This document shows, one piece after another, positions 31,167 to 41,999 of a DNA stretch of 64,000 bases. The notes under the pieces were generated by a model. It saw only the letters and a program-made list of their open reading frames with translations, had not been told where the DNA came from and searched no databases. The stretch is from NCBI GenBank assembly GCA_947095585.1, contig OX352761.1:23341777-23405776 (forward strand), given 5' to 3'. The DNA is from Nephrocerus scutellatus (taxonomy: Eukaryota; Arthropoda; Insecta; Diptera; Pipunculidae). A program made the translations under genes and the position numbers. Each line of letters opens with the position of its first letter. Position 1 is the first letter of the stretch.

Positions 31167-31318
31167 AGATATTTTAAATCAACAACCTGGAAATCGATTA
31201 ACTTTAAGCAAAAAGAAAAATACAAAATAAAAATAATAAACAAATAGATTCTTTAATAAAATTTTCACTTTCACATATAAAGTAAAAAGAAGTCTAAAAT
31301 AAATCATATCTTTCACAA
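31167..31318 (+). other. Pol-Env spacer
   Basis: AT-rich, no reading frame. In errantiviruses the env message is spliced; an acceptor could lie here (for example after a pyrimidine run near 31310, tatctttcacaaatg), but I cannot show it. Confidence 0.4.
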
Positions 31319-32881
31319 ATGAATCTTCAAATCATAATTTTATCAACTTTACTATCTTTAGTACATGGACAATTTCTCGAAATACATGATCTAAATAACA
31401 ATAATGGATACATGACTATAAAAAAGGAAGACATAAACATTATTCAAAAATTTAACAAAATTCTACATATTATAAACACTACGGAAATAGAAATTACTAT
31501 GGATCACATACATGAAAATATAAATCTAATACAAACTAAAATAGGCACATCTAGCCCAATGTTTAATACACTAATACATAACTTCAGACATTTAAAACAA
31601 AAAATATCTAACCTTAAACCACATTCTAAATCAAAACGAGCACTAATGAACATATTAGGTACAGGACTTAAATATATAGCAGGCACAATGGATTCCCAAG
31701 ACGAAATCGAAATAAAATCTCAGCTAAAAACTCTTAAATCAAAGAACAAAGAATTAATTTCGGAAAATAATAAACAAATTTCATTTAATTTTAAAATATC
31801 TCAACAGATAGAAAATATAACCAATCACATTCAAAACCAACAAAAAAATATTACACAATTCTTAAACGACTTTAATAAACTAAATAAAAAAGGCATTAAT
31901 AAGATTGAAAAAGAAATAAACTACATAGAACATATTTATCAAATCAATTATGACATCAATCTTTTCCGACATCACATAGACGACATAGAACAAATTATTC
32001 TAACAAGCAAACTTGGTATACTTACAAAAAATATTTTAACAGAACAAGAACTAAAACTAGCTAAAAATATCCAAGGACTTAAAGACACAAAAATAGCCGT
32101 AATATTTGAATACGAACTTATTATAATTATTCTTTTAATACCCAAATTTTCCAACTCCTCATATTCCACTATTTTTATTGAACCCATGCCAAATAAAAAC
32201 AACAAAGCTATATCACTAAATGAAAGCATTTTTATAATAGACCAAAATAATAACATATATGATCAAAACGTAAAAGACAATTTGGAAAGAAATTTAAATA
32301 AAATCAAAAATAATTGTATTTCAAAAATAATTAAATTCGAAAAAGCCTTTTGTCAAATGAAAAACTTTACAGGAAACGAAATCAAGGAAATAACTCCAGG
32401 AATTGTATTAACAAAAAACATTTCTAAAATCAATATTAAACATAACTGTAATCAATTAAAAATAGATATATATGGAAGCAAAATAATTAAATTCGAAAAT
32501 TGCAATATAGAAATCAAAAATAAAACATATATAAATTCATATTTTAAAATAAAAGATAATATCATTCTTCCATATTTTATATCAGAAGTAATAGAAAACA
32601 AAAGTATTGAAATGATTAAATTAGAAGACTTTCATATTGAAAAAATAGAAAATAATAGAAAGCACATTGAAGAAATAAAAATAAATAATAAAGAAAAAAT
32701 ATATTATCATACATCATACATATCTATAATATCTATTATAATTATCATTTTGTTAGTATATAACTTTATAAAATATAAAAAATTAATAATAAGAAAAACT
32801 ATTACTTCGTCGGAGCCTCAGGCTAGCGGTGGGGGTGTTAACATAGAAAATAGCACCATGCAAACCACCTCAATCATATAA
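31319..32881 (+). CDS. env: Errantivirus Env glycoprotein (520 residues, open)
   Basis: Membrane fusion protein of the particle. It begins with a signal peptide (MNLQIIILSTLLSLVHGQ). A furin-type cleavage site SKSKR ends at about residue 107, followed by ALMNILGTGLKYIAGT, the conserved segment after the cut in insect retroviral Env proteins. Many Asn-X-Ser/Thr sites lie in the ectodomain. One strong membrane span (YISIISIIIIILLVYNFI) lies near residues 463-482, with a short basic tail after it. Length is normal for the 17.6/tom group. The last 15 codons are encoded by the 3' LTR, as in relatives. No stop or frameshift interrupts it. Confidence 0.92.
   Translation: MNLQIIILSTLLSLVHGQFLEIHDLNNNNGYMTIKKEDINIIQKFNKILHIINTTEIEITMDHIHENINLIQTKIGTSSPMFNTLIHNFRHLKQKISNLKPHSKSKRALMNILGTGLKYIAGTMDSQDEIEIKSQLKTLKSKNKELISENNKQISFNFKISQQIENITNHIQNQQKNITQFLNDFNKLNKKGINKIEKEINYIEHIYQINYDINLFRHHIDDIEQIILTSKLGILTKNILTEQELKLAKNIQGLKDTKIAVIFEYELIIIILLIPKFSNSSYSTIFIEPMPNKNNKAISLNESIFIIDQNNNIYDQNVKDNLERNLNKIKNNCISKIIKFEKAFCQMKNFTGNEIKEITPGIVLTKNISKINIKHNCNQLKIDIYGSKIIKFENCNIEIKNKTYINSYFKIKDNIILPYFISEVIENKSIEMIKLEDFHIEKIENNRKHIEEIKINNKEKIYYHTSYISIISIIIIILLVYNFIKYKKLIIRKTITSSEPQASGGGVNIENSTMQTTSII
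32828..32835 (+). promoter_or_regulatory. Polypurine tract next to the 3' LTR
   Basis: ggtggggg directly precedes the tgttaac start of the 3' LTR and would prime plus-strand synthesis. It lies within the env reading frame. Confidence 0.65.
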
Positions 32882-33519
32882 AATATCATTTATTATCATT
32901 TATTCATAACTGTAATTGCGTGATCCAACTTATATTACTATATTAATCATCACATATATCCCTTTCGCAATATGATGAAATCATCTTGTTTACTACTTTA
33001 ATATTCAAGGCCAATCTTATCTCGAAATGCAAATTCTGTCAACATGTTTACCATCTTCAATTCAAAGGAAAAACACCAGATAGTCAATTACGACGAATGT
33101 TTTAGATATCCATTCAAAACATGATGGAACACGAAAACATCCTTATCTTAAATCAGATCTAAGACAATAACATGTTTACGTCCTCAAAGACGAAAACAAG
33201 TTCAAAGTCCAAAAGTATTTCACAACCAGAACACAAGTTGGATCACTCAACAAATAGTATATAAGATAACACATTAGAATAAGAAATCATTCAGTATTGT
33301 TTTGAATTCAGTATCATTCAGTTGTTTTGAATTCAGTATTATTCAGTATTGTTTCGAGTTCAGTAGTATTGTTCAATTGCTCAAAGATGTAGCATAGTTT
33401 AATATTCAACTCTCATAAAGTCTATTATTAAGACAAGTTTTTCAAGTATATTATTTATAAATAAAAAATAAAGAAAGATCTTTTTTTAAAAATTATAAAT
33501 AGTATTTGAAAACATAATT
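32836..33519 (+). repeat. 3' LTR (684 bp)
   Basis: Identical by eye to 23974-24657 over the full length. It contains the last 15 codons of env at its start, then the same promoter and poly-A signal. Confidence 0.95.
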
Positions 33520-33791
33520 TCTAGCCTCGTCAGACCATCGCGTAGTATCAGCTTATTTCTCGTTAATAGCCCACGCAGTTAGAGATAAAATTCCAAAAAA
33601 ACAATACGAGAAAGCCAATGGACCCTTCCCGAGAAGTTCGAAAACAGCCTTTGTCCAGCCCATACCCAAAAAGGGCAAGACGTCGTCACCTTCTTCGTAC
33701 CGACCCATAGCACTTACATCCATTCTTTCCAAGGTCATGAAAATGCTAATCAATTTTAAGTTTACGAAATATCTTGAAATCAATGAAATCC
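33520..33791 (+). pseudogene. LINE A continuation: EN end, deletion, RT entry
   Basis: After the duplicated tctagc, the LINE resumes with SSDHRVVSAYFSLIAHAVRD (end of the endonuclease). It then jumps, by an internal deletion near 33620, to the RT entry PRSSKTAFVQPIPKKGK, SYRPIALTSILSKVM and KFTKYLEI. It is broken at 33791 by a small RTE-like insert. Confidence 0.8.
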
Positions 33792-34122
33792 AACCGGTAG
33801 AGAGAGTAGAGAGTTTCCAATATCTTGTGAGTATTGTCTTGACTGAAGGTGTAACCGACCAGGAATCGGCAAGGCAAAATCAGTGTTTGGAATGATGTCC
33901 ATGACTACGCTACTGCAATGGAATCTGTTATCTCAGGACGGTAGAAGAACGGATTGTCCGAGAAATACATGGCGCAGAACAGGTAGGGAGGAGTCACGGC
34001 AATTGGGGATGAGTTGGAGAGAGCTGAAGCTCATTGCCATGAACCACACGCGATGGCGCGTAAGCGTAGTAGAGGCCCTAGAACCCACAAGGGGATAAAG
34101 CACATAAGGAAGGAAAAGGAAC
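33792..34122 (+). mobile_element. RTE-like (LINE C) fragment inserted in LINE A
   Basis: It begins aaccggtagagagagtaga, the block VERVESFQYL of LINE C (compare 43055-43100). A deletion follows, and it resumes near 33945 with the family C-terminus (RRTDCPRNTWRRTGREES, then HTRWRVSVVEALEPTRG). It ends in an aaggaaggaaaagga tail. The heptamer gaaatcc precedes (33785-33791) and follows (34123-34129) the fragment and is a likely target duplication. The LINE A wording before and after is continuous (KYLE, then LAGSTDF, as at 16350-16390). Confidence 0.7.
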
Positions 34123-34860
34123 GAAATCCTTAGAGACTGGCAGTACGGATTTTGTCGGCAACGTACTACTTGCAGTTATCCATGAATGGCACTTGCACTG
34201 AAAAACTCGCAATTCTCGGCATGTACGTTAAAGACAAGCTTCGTTGCGAAATGTTTTCTAACCGGGTGCAAGAAATATTTCACTCCATCTGATCTGGCTA
34301 CTATCTACAATGCTTTTATTCGCCCCAAACTTGAGTGCAATTATCATATCTGGTCTGGTATGCCTTGCATTAGCTAGATAGAATACAAAATCGTGGGATA
34401 AAACTTATCTGTGACGAAAACATTGCAAAATCAATAGATTCGCTTAAAGACCACAGGAACTACTAGTCGTTGTTTTATCGCTTCTTCCATCAGCTGTGCT
34501 CAAGAGAAATAGCCAACTGTATGCCACCTCTCCTTGAATTTTACCGCAATACCCATGGCGCCCAAAATGCTCATCAGTTTACCCAGAAGCCCATCTTCGG
34601 ACGAGCAGTTAAGTTCAGGGATTTGTTCTTCTGCCGTACAATACGTATGTGGAATGCTCTGCCAAGCTCTGTATTTCCACATCACTATGATCCACAGGCA
34701 TTCAAGACACAAGCTCATAGACATCTCCCCTTTTCTTCTCCTTTTCGTTTACGCCCCCGCTGAGCCAAGCATATAGCCGAGCCTTATAAGGGTGCAAACT
34801 CCTTTACGTGTGCGCAAATTATTAAAAAACCCCAGACCTGCTTTATGCGCTAAAGCATTG
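34123..34860 (+). pseudogene. LINE A continuation: RT thumb and C-terminus
   Basis: Broken frames begin with LAGSTDFVGN. TSGCKKYFTPSDLATIYNAFIRPKLE-like wording follows at about 34265-34340. The C-terminal block is open at 34470-34763: FYRNTHGAQNAHQF, FGRAVKFRDLFFCRTIRMWN, ALPSSVFPHHYDPQAFK. This last block is the usual ORF2 end of such LINEs. The catalytic RT core between 34150 and 34200 is lost. Confidence 0.75.
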
Positions 34861-35828
34861 ACGCTATGGGAGGCGGGTAAAAATATCTTTGGTTGAGCGG
34901 ATGTACGGTGTTTGAATCTATTTTAAAGGGACAGCGCAGTAGAGGAAGGCTTCAGCTTAAATGGCGAGTACAAGTGAACGGCAAATGATAAGAGTGCGTA
35001 ATGAAAGAAGTTAGCAAAAGATAGTGCTAATTGAAGAGGCATACAAACGGTAGAGCCACATAAGCTTGGAGACGCTAACTGCTGTAAAAAAAATCTGAAC
35101 AACTATTTATTTTGCTAATGCTCTTGCGTGCTTTATTCACCGTAAGCCATTATCTTCGATATAAAACTATTGAACCCTCTAAACGACAATTTTGTAATCG
35201 AACCTCCAGCACGCAGTATCTAAGGTAGGTACTTCCATTTAATAAATGTTCCAAAGTTACAATGTAATACACCTGATGGGCGTGCACTTAACCTAGATCA
35301 TATACTAAATTAGTCCCTTAACTTGGATAGCACGAACTAAATCCTCCATTAAGTCGGACTATAAAATTATTTACAAAATCTGCATGCATAGGTACACATA
35401 ACAATGTTACATTGTTGTTGTTTGGGTTAATAAACATTTTATGAGTCAATTACAACAACAATAAAAAGTGGTTGGGAAGGGAGCGTTCAGCGAGCGAAAA
35501 CGGCAACTTCACATCAGGTGCCAATCCGCAGGCGGAATATTTTCGATCACCCCCACTCACTGACGTCTACACTGCATCTTCCTATTGCACAGCCCTAATT
35601 GTGGTTTTATCTGAAACTATAGCATTTAAGAATTTATTTAAACGAATTTCGCATGTCGGTGCTCCACACCAATCCCTTACGAGCAATTGTGCGGCTCTGG
35701 TCGACTTACCCTCTATCATTATGGCGGGAACCTTAATGCATTTTCTAACATGACACACACAATTCAGGGCACGTATAGGTGGACATTTTAATTTACGCGA
35801 TTTGATTTGTTACCAAAATTATGCAAAG

Positions 35829-35988
35829 TGCCTCGAGACAGAGATATAGGTACACAAAAGTTGCTCTGCAGTTCGTTCTTTGTAGCACTGCATACGTTTT
35901 AGGGCCTCGTGTGCCTCGAGACAGAGATATAGGTACACAACAGTTGCTCTTCAGTTCGTTCTTTGTAGCACTGCATACGTTTTAGGGC
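35829..35988 (+). repeat. 82-bp tandem duplication
   Basis: gtgcctcgagacagagatat to cgttttagggcc occurs at 35829 and again from 35911 with two or three substitutions. Confidence 0.92.
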
Positions 35989-36594
35989 CATTGCACATCA
36001 AATAAGTGACGATAAAAGACTGTTTGCATTGCAATATTTGCAAATTTTTAAGGACTCCAGATGTCGTAAATTCAATAATTGGCCAATGTCCTTTGACATA
36101 TTAACACACCAATCATTAAAATATTTACATTTTTAATTGCCGCGAAGCGGTTTCTAAGTGCGCACATTTACAAAGCGACCGATACCTAATTAGCATAATC
36201 GCAAAACTTTTTCAAAGTATCTGTCTTTCGTTCCTTCTGGCAAGCTCATTAATAATTCTCAAATGACTCGCGCCGCCATAAGGAATTCGCTTCAATTATC
36301 GTAAAATTATCAAAAATTATATTTGTGAGATCTTTTAGCAAAGAAAACAAAAAATACCCAAGTTCACGAGTTCAGTTTCAGTTCACTTCCAGCCGTGTGT
36401 GGCAGATTGCACTCCACGATACGGTCCAATGAGTGCATGCGCAGGTGAATCCTGTGTCATTGTTACAATTGATGCGTAAATGAAAGACAAAGTAATTTGT
36501 CATCTGTGCTTACTCCCCATCCATTTCATAATAATTAGCAATATCTGAGAAAATTACTTGAACTTGAACATGCTGACATAAGACATAAAATTAC

Positions 36595-36615
36595 GAGCCT
36601 GATAAGGTCAGGCTC
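36595..36615 (+). other. Perfect hairpin with 8-bp stem
   Basis: gagcctga-taagg-tcaggctc. It is followed ten bases later by ctaa. A hairpin shortly before CTRR is the usual Helitron 3' end, but the next base is g where t is expected, and no matching 5' end was found. Confidence 0.35.
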
Positions 36616-36799
36616 AGGGTGTTCCTAAGAAAACAAAAAAAAAAAAACCGGTACTTTCGATGGCTGTAGTACATTGAGGTTGACAATCTACACAAAAATA
36701 CACGCACTTGTTTATGTGCCATCTTCCCATCGTTATACAATTCTCTGTATTAACTTCGTGTCCGGATGAGTTTGTTTTTTTGTTTCCGGTCTTGACCCC

Positions 36800-38340
36800 C
36801 GCAAAAAATATCTCCACCTGTCCCAATCTCGAGCCGATTTAATCCAGTTCGGTGACCGTAAACTCTGGGCGTCATGGTCTACGCCATCATTCTAGCGTAG
36901 GCTTGGTCGGCCTCGCTGTCCTGTTCCATAAATCCTATCGCAAAGGACTTTCCGAGCAGGATCCTCTTCGGTCATACGACCTATATGCCCTGCCCACCAG
37001 AGCCTACCGAGCTTAATTCTCTAACGCTGGTAGATCTCATCATTAAAGAGTCCTTCCTCACATACGGGGCCAACAATTCTCCGTAAAACTTTTTTCACGA
37101 ACGTGGCTAAGAGGTCAGAATGCTTTTTGCTAAGCACCCAAGTCTCGGATCCATATGTAAGTTCTGATATGACCATTGTCTTATATACCAGCAGCTTAAA
37201 TGTTAACTTCCTGGATTTGAAGATTTGACAGACTAAAGTAGGCTTTGTTGGCTTTAAGCAACCGTTCCATGCTGTTATCGCCTGATACAGTTAACCCGAG
37301 ATAGTTAAAGGATTGCACTACTTCAAATTCGCGCTCCACTATTTGCATTGAGGGACCAATGTTGGATCTTCTACTCGCAGACGTAGCCACCATGTACTTT
37401 GTTTTGCTCTCATTTGTGTGCAGCCCCAGATTTCGTGCCGCCTGCTCGATCTGGATGAAAGCTTTCTGTACAGCCCATTGGTTTCTACCAATGATGTCGA
37501 TGTCGTGTGGGTAAGCCAGTATTCGAATGGATTTATAGAGGATTGTTCCTCTCGCCGTTACGTCAGAGTCTCGGATCACTTTCTCCAACGCCAGGTTGGC
37601 CAGGACGCAGGCCAGTCCATCTCCTTGTCGGAGCCCGTTATAGATGTTGAATGGGCTTGATAGTGATCCGGATATTTTTACTTGGCTTATAACATTGGTC
37701 ATGGTCAACCAACATAGTCGTGTCTGTTTATTTGTTATGCCGAATTCTCTCATGGCTTTATAAAGATCTACTCTGGCTATGCTATCATAGGCGGCTTTAA
37801 AGTCTATAAAAATATGGTGTAGTGAGTTTTGGAACTGTAGACCTGCATAAGGGTGTAAATCTGATCAGTTGTTGATTTGCCTGGGATAAAGCCACACTGG
37901 TATGGACCAATGATGAATTTAGCGTATGGGGCTATCCTCTCTTGAAGGATAGAGGAGAAGATCGTGTAAGCGGTGTTGTTATATCTCCTTTCTTATGTAT
38001 GGGGCACATGATGTCTCTTCGCCAGTCTTCTGGCATCACTTCTTCCTCCCATACTTGAACTATCAGTTCATGAATTTCTTGGTGTATTGCGGGCCTCCTG
38101 TTTTAATCAACTCCGCTAGGATTAGATCCCAGGGCCTTATTATTTTTGAGCAGATTTATCGCTCTTCTAACTTATTCTATATTTGGTGGCGCCAGCATGG
38201 TGTGGTCTTTGGTCATTTGTGGAGCCTCCAATTCCTCAGTTAGCTGGCCATTTAGCAACCCATGAAAGTGCTCTTCCCATCGCTCTAAGAAATCTTTGAG
38301 ATCGGCGATCAGATTACACTCTTTGTCTTTGAAATATGTG
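36800..38340 (-). pseudogene. LINE B copy, minus strand: RT-encoding part and 3' end
   Basis: Read on the minus strand from 38340: DLERWEEHFHGLLNGQLTEEL-like wording, then INLLKNNKALGS and HELIVQVWEEE-MPEDW. After that come RDIMCPIHKKGD, SQANQQLI and, in the open frame 37753-37196, the RT core NGLRQGDGLACVLANLALEK, LAYPHDIDIIGR, GLHTNESKTKYM and FNYLGLTVSGDN. The catalytic block reads AYPHDIDI where the family has AYADDIDI, so one catalytic Asp is lost (A to P and D to H changes). The 3' end with the family tail lies near 36800-36900. It is the most complete copy of family B in the window, but is inactive. Confidence 0.88.
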
Positions 38341-38509
38341 CAACGCGGTGTATATTTTTACATCGTACTGAGGGCAGACGATGGAGTTCCCATTCGGCTG
38401 ATTCAAAGATTTCTTCTTTTTCATCATCTGGGGAATCCTCTGTAGGTGCGTGAACGTTTCGAGGGCTTATGTTTTTAAATCTGCCCCGCACGCGGAGGGT
38501 GCATAGCCG

Positions 38510-38590
38510 TTCCAGTGTACTGGGTGTACTGGGTGTACTGAGTGTACTGGGCGTACTGGGTGTAATGGGTGTTCTATGTATACTCGGTAC
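38510..38590 (+). repeat. Minisatellite of about 10 bp (gtgtactggg)
   Basis: Eight or so imperfect copies of gtgtactggg (variants gtgtactgag, gcgtactggg, gtgtaatggg) next to the end of a minus-strand LINE A piece. Confidence 0.9.
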
Positions 38591-38599
38591 ACCCATTTT

Positions 38600-39300
38600 T
38601 ATATTGATATTGAAGTATTTTTGGTCTCAGTTTCTGGTCATAGTGGAATTAGACTCATCTAAGATAGGCATTTCAATCATTTCTGACTCGTATAAATTTG
38701 GTTCGGTTTTGCACAGTGGTGTTTTCTTTCTATAACCGAAAGCATACCTCCTAGTTCCTAGCAGCCCATTTGCGGTTTAAATCATACCAAGCATTTTCCT
38801 TCGATTTGCTGGAAGTAATAAATTGTCTCATACCATCCTGGATTATGTTTGTGATCGTATCAGAAATGGCATCCACAATACTACGGGCATTAAGTGGCCA
38901 GTAAATATTCCTAAAGAAATTTTTGGGGCCATCCCAGTCGGCTTTCTGGTGTAGCCATACTTTTCTTTTAAGAGTTTTCCCTTTAACTGCGGGGTTCGAC
39001 AACGAGTAATTAGCTGATACTACAGAATGGCCTGTTGAGCATAGAGGTTATGATACACTGACGGTGTATTTGTTAGGATGAGAGGTAAGTAACAAGTCGA
39101 GGGTATTGGCGTTACATCATACCATTTCTGGAATTCGATTGGGCTCCATCACAAGCTGAGTAAGTTTGTTATAATCAGCAAATAACTCAACATCCCTTCC
39201 TTGTGGTGTAGTTAAGCCTGAATTGCGAAGCCAACTAGAATTGTGTATATTGAAATCTATCGCAATGACGATTTCAGAAAATGGATCAACATGTACCTAT
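38600..39300 (-). pseudogene. LINE A fragment, minus strand: endonuclease end and linker
   Basis: From 39265 downwards the minus strand reads EIVIAIDFNIHNSSWLRN, GRDVELFADYNKLTQLVMEP, NTLDLLLTSHPN and VVSANYSLSNPAVKGKT. The open frame 39002-38751 follows (RKVWLHQKADWDGPKNFF, DAISDTITNIIQDGM, ENAWYDLNRKWAARN), then the EN-RT linker down to about 38600. These are the C-terminal half of the apurinic-type endonuclease and the start of the linker, with frameshifts near 39120. The weak frame at 39508-39257 upstream may be the diverged EN N-terminal part. Confidence 0.82.
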
Positions 39301-39529
39301 GAGTCCTCCACTTTCTTTCTTTTCGGGCCATACCGAGTTTAAATACTTTGCACGATGTCTGCATCGCGGTATAGCTTTCGTACAATTCATTGTTAGGAAA
39401 TATCACTGCGTCCTTTGTCATTACGAACATATTAGAAAGACTGTTCTTGTAAGACTTATATCTGATGTGTAGATAAGAGTTCAGAGTGCTTTGGCTGAGC
39501 ACCCGCAAGTATCGAATCCCTATGTAGAT

Positions 39530-40990
39530 ATTGGGTTCGACGTTTAACCATTTTCTTGTATGAGTGAGCTGAACAGTTAATTTCCTGGATTCTATTGCAG
39601 ACTATTTTAGGTTTTGGTGCAATTTGTAACTAACTATAACTAATTCAGATACTCAAATCATAAAAAATACCGCACTGTAGCAGTATATTGCTCACCGAAT
39701 ATAATATTCAGCAAACAGATACAAGTTTGAACAAAAACGAATAATACAACCAATGTGCACTCATTTTTTTGCTTTGAAAATTCGCAAGTTTTTTCGAATC
39801 ATTATTTATAGTTAAGATAGGTATAACTACCAATTTGATGATGACACTGGGGCAAATATGATTATAGAGTCTCAGTCTCTGCTAAAAAAAGGTGACCGCA
39901 CAACTTTGCTTTTATCAGTTTGCCGTAATCGCCAGCGGCGAGCGCTTGTATCAGAGATAATCTCTGTTACACAAACAAGCCTCGAATGAACGAGTAGGCG
40001 CGCTTTGCTGAGTACGCGACTGTCGCTAGCCGCTAGCCGCTATAACAAAAACAAACAATGCCAGTGCTTCGAAAATGCCATAACAATGTGAAAACATAAT
40101 TAATTACTATAATTAGCGTTAACAATTAGATAATGAGGCATTGTGCGATGTGCTTGCTGCTGAAGGGAAAATGGTGTCTAAAATAACAGTATTGTGTTCT
40201 TTGCAATGGCTGCGCTATGTCAATTCAAAGTGGAATAGCCCCGGATACCACTTCCTCTACCACTGCCACGTCGTTGTCGACTGTGGTAGTCGCCTTGATG
40301 TCAGCGATAGCGATAGCATATGGTACACGGACTAGGTAGACTTAGCTTTGTTTGTGGACAAAATTGGTAGTTTTTTTCTTCGCCTTCGCTTTTTTTTTAT
40401 GCAAAACAACGCAATAATCTGCATATAGGTCCGATACACAAGAAGTACCAATTCGGACAATATGCAGCACAGCACTGGGCAACGGAGGAACTATACTGCT
40501 ACCACATCCATCATACCGGTGTCCATAAGCAGTGGCAATTAAACGTAATTACACGATAAAAGAAAAGGATAAAAAAAATTAAAACTATGCGCGAACACTG
40601 CTAAAAAGCACAACCAACCCCAACAACAGCAAAAACATGGAGGACAAACACACATAAGCGGCGCCGCCGTCGTCATACATATTTAGGAAATTCATTGCTG
40701 TGTTTGCCGCATTTTTGTTTTGAATTCAGATATTTTTGTTGTTGTTCTTATTGGTATACATCAGTTATATTTACATAAATCTATATGTACTTTTAAGATA
40801 TATACAGACATTTAATTTATATATATATATATATGAATTCAGCCCAATTTGGATAAATTGAATGAGATTGAGTCCACACTAGAAAATGGTAGAGAGGTTT
40901 AATATTTTTAAAATTTTTAAAACTATATATTAACGAGTGTGCCCGCAGCCTGTTACACAAACAAGTAAATGTAAAAAAACTTCGGTTTTC
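39530..40990. other. No gene seen
   Basis: Non-coding in appearance, with some GC-rich dinucleotide steps (gctagccgctagccgc near 40025) and an (AT)n run near 40820. No recognised transposon. It could be host intergenic or regulatory DNA. Confidence 0.5.
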
Positions 40991-41039
40991 GGGTACAAAC
41001 TTTGATGTATACATCGACACACGTCACACAGTATTTTAT

Positions 41040-41590
41040 TATTTGGTAATAATCGCCAAAATATCTGTTTTTGAGGTCGGACCTATTTCAAAGTATTTTT
41101 TTTCCACGCATTACACAAGCCACACGGGACTCGCGACACAGGTCACATGCGGGATATCAAATTTGGCTACTCATATTGAGGTGCTCAAAAAATTTCAGCT
41201 CTCTAAGACGTGCGAAAGATGGTTAAAAAGGACCTCAAATTAGTCGAAAAAACAATTTTCCACCCGTCACACGCGCCACACGCAAAACGCGGCACGTGTC
41301 ACACGCAGTATACATAAAAAATGCTATTTGGGACTTAGACACTCACAACATTTCAGCTCTCTAGGTTGTATGAAAGGGGGTTAAAAAGGACCTCAAAAAA
41401 TAAGAAAATTACCATACCTCCACCCATCACAAAATAAACGCGACACACGGCATACTCGGACGAATATGCAGAATAATAAAAATGCTATTTGGGACTTAGA
41501 TACTCAAAACATTTCAGCTCTCTAGGTCGTATGAAAGGTAGTTTAAAAGGACCTTTAAGAAGTCGAAAATACCGAAAATACAGGGGTCAA
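41040..41590 (+). repeat. Tandem array of about three units of roughly 180 bp with CACACGCG-rich parts
   Basis: Each unit contains a CAC/GCG-rich piece (cacacgcgccacacgcaaaa type), then atgctatttgggacttagac, catttcagctctctaggt, gtatgaaagg-gttaaaaagg and acctcaaa. Units begin near 41090, 41265 and 41430. A related CACACGCG-rich array with a different body is at 60895-61275. Confidence 0.8.
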
Positions 41591-41649
41591 GTCAAGTTAA
41601 AGAAACGTTTTTATTAACTAGGTGTCTGTATATTTGTATTATATATTTG

Positions 41650-41965
41650 TTGCTCTAGTGATTAGTACGTTCGACTACTGAGCAGGAGGGTCGTGGTTCG
41701 AATCCCATTCCAAAACACCAACAGTATTTTTCACGGTTTAACGTGAATGTCTGGCAAACTTACCAGAGTAAGAACATGTCCCGAAAAGCTTGGGGATCTG
41801 TATTGTGATTGATCGGGAAACTACTGACTGCTCAAAACTTCGTTTGAGCCAGTAGCGCAGCAAAGTTCGTGATGTAGTGCTTGCTCTACCTCCTAGTGGT
41901 GGTCTCCGGGCAACTATGTGTATAAATCCTTATATATGTAGGCTAAAATTGCAAGTGCGAACGGT
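41650..41965 (+). mobile_element. tRNA-derived SINE, copy 2
   Basis: The head gctctagtgattagtac resembles a decayed A box, and ggttcgaatccc (41695-41706) is a B box. The body aacaccaacagtatttttca, gtctggcaaacttaccagag aligns with the minus-strand copy at 13205-13450. The body after that (cttgctctacctcctagtgg) is unique to this copy. It ends near 41965. Confidence 0.72.
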
Positions 41966-41999
41966 CTAGCGTTTCTAGTCTAGGTAACGGGGGTTAGCA

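Larger units (their letters stand above)
23974..33519 (+). mobile_element. Full-length errantivirus (17.6/297-like, 9,546 bp)
   Basis: Two 684-bp LTRs frame a long leader, gag, pol and env in the order typical of insect errantiviruses. The LTRs are identical as far as I can read them, so the insertion is young. The primer-binding site directly after the left LTR (ggcgcagtcggtaggat) is the tRNA-Ser type used by 17.6/297. The env frame runs into the right LTR, as in that group. Pol and env are open from end to end; gag is interrupted by one in-frame TAA. The leader contains a foreign repeat element and several tandem repeats. The insertion splits a LINE A relic and is flanked by tctagc. Confidence 0.95.
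34861..36800. other. No gene seen; mainly non-coding DNA
   Basis: Apart from a faint LINE C-terminal phrase (GQRSRGRLQLKW-like near 34930-34970), I see no coding motif. An 82-bp tandem duplication lies at 35829-35988. The small frames at 35472-35753 and 36614-36826 have no recognisable content. The region may be original intergenic sequence. Confidence 0.5.
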
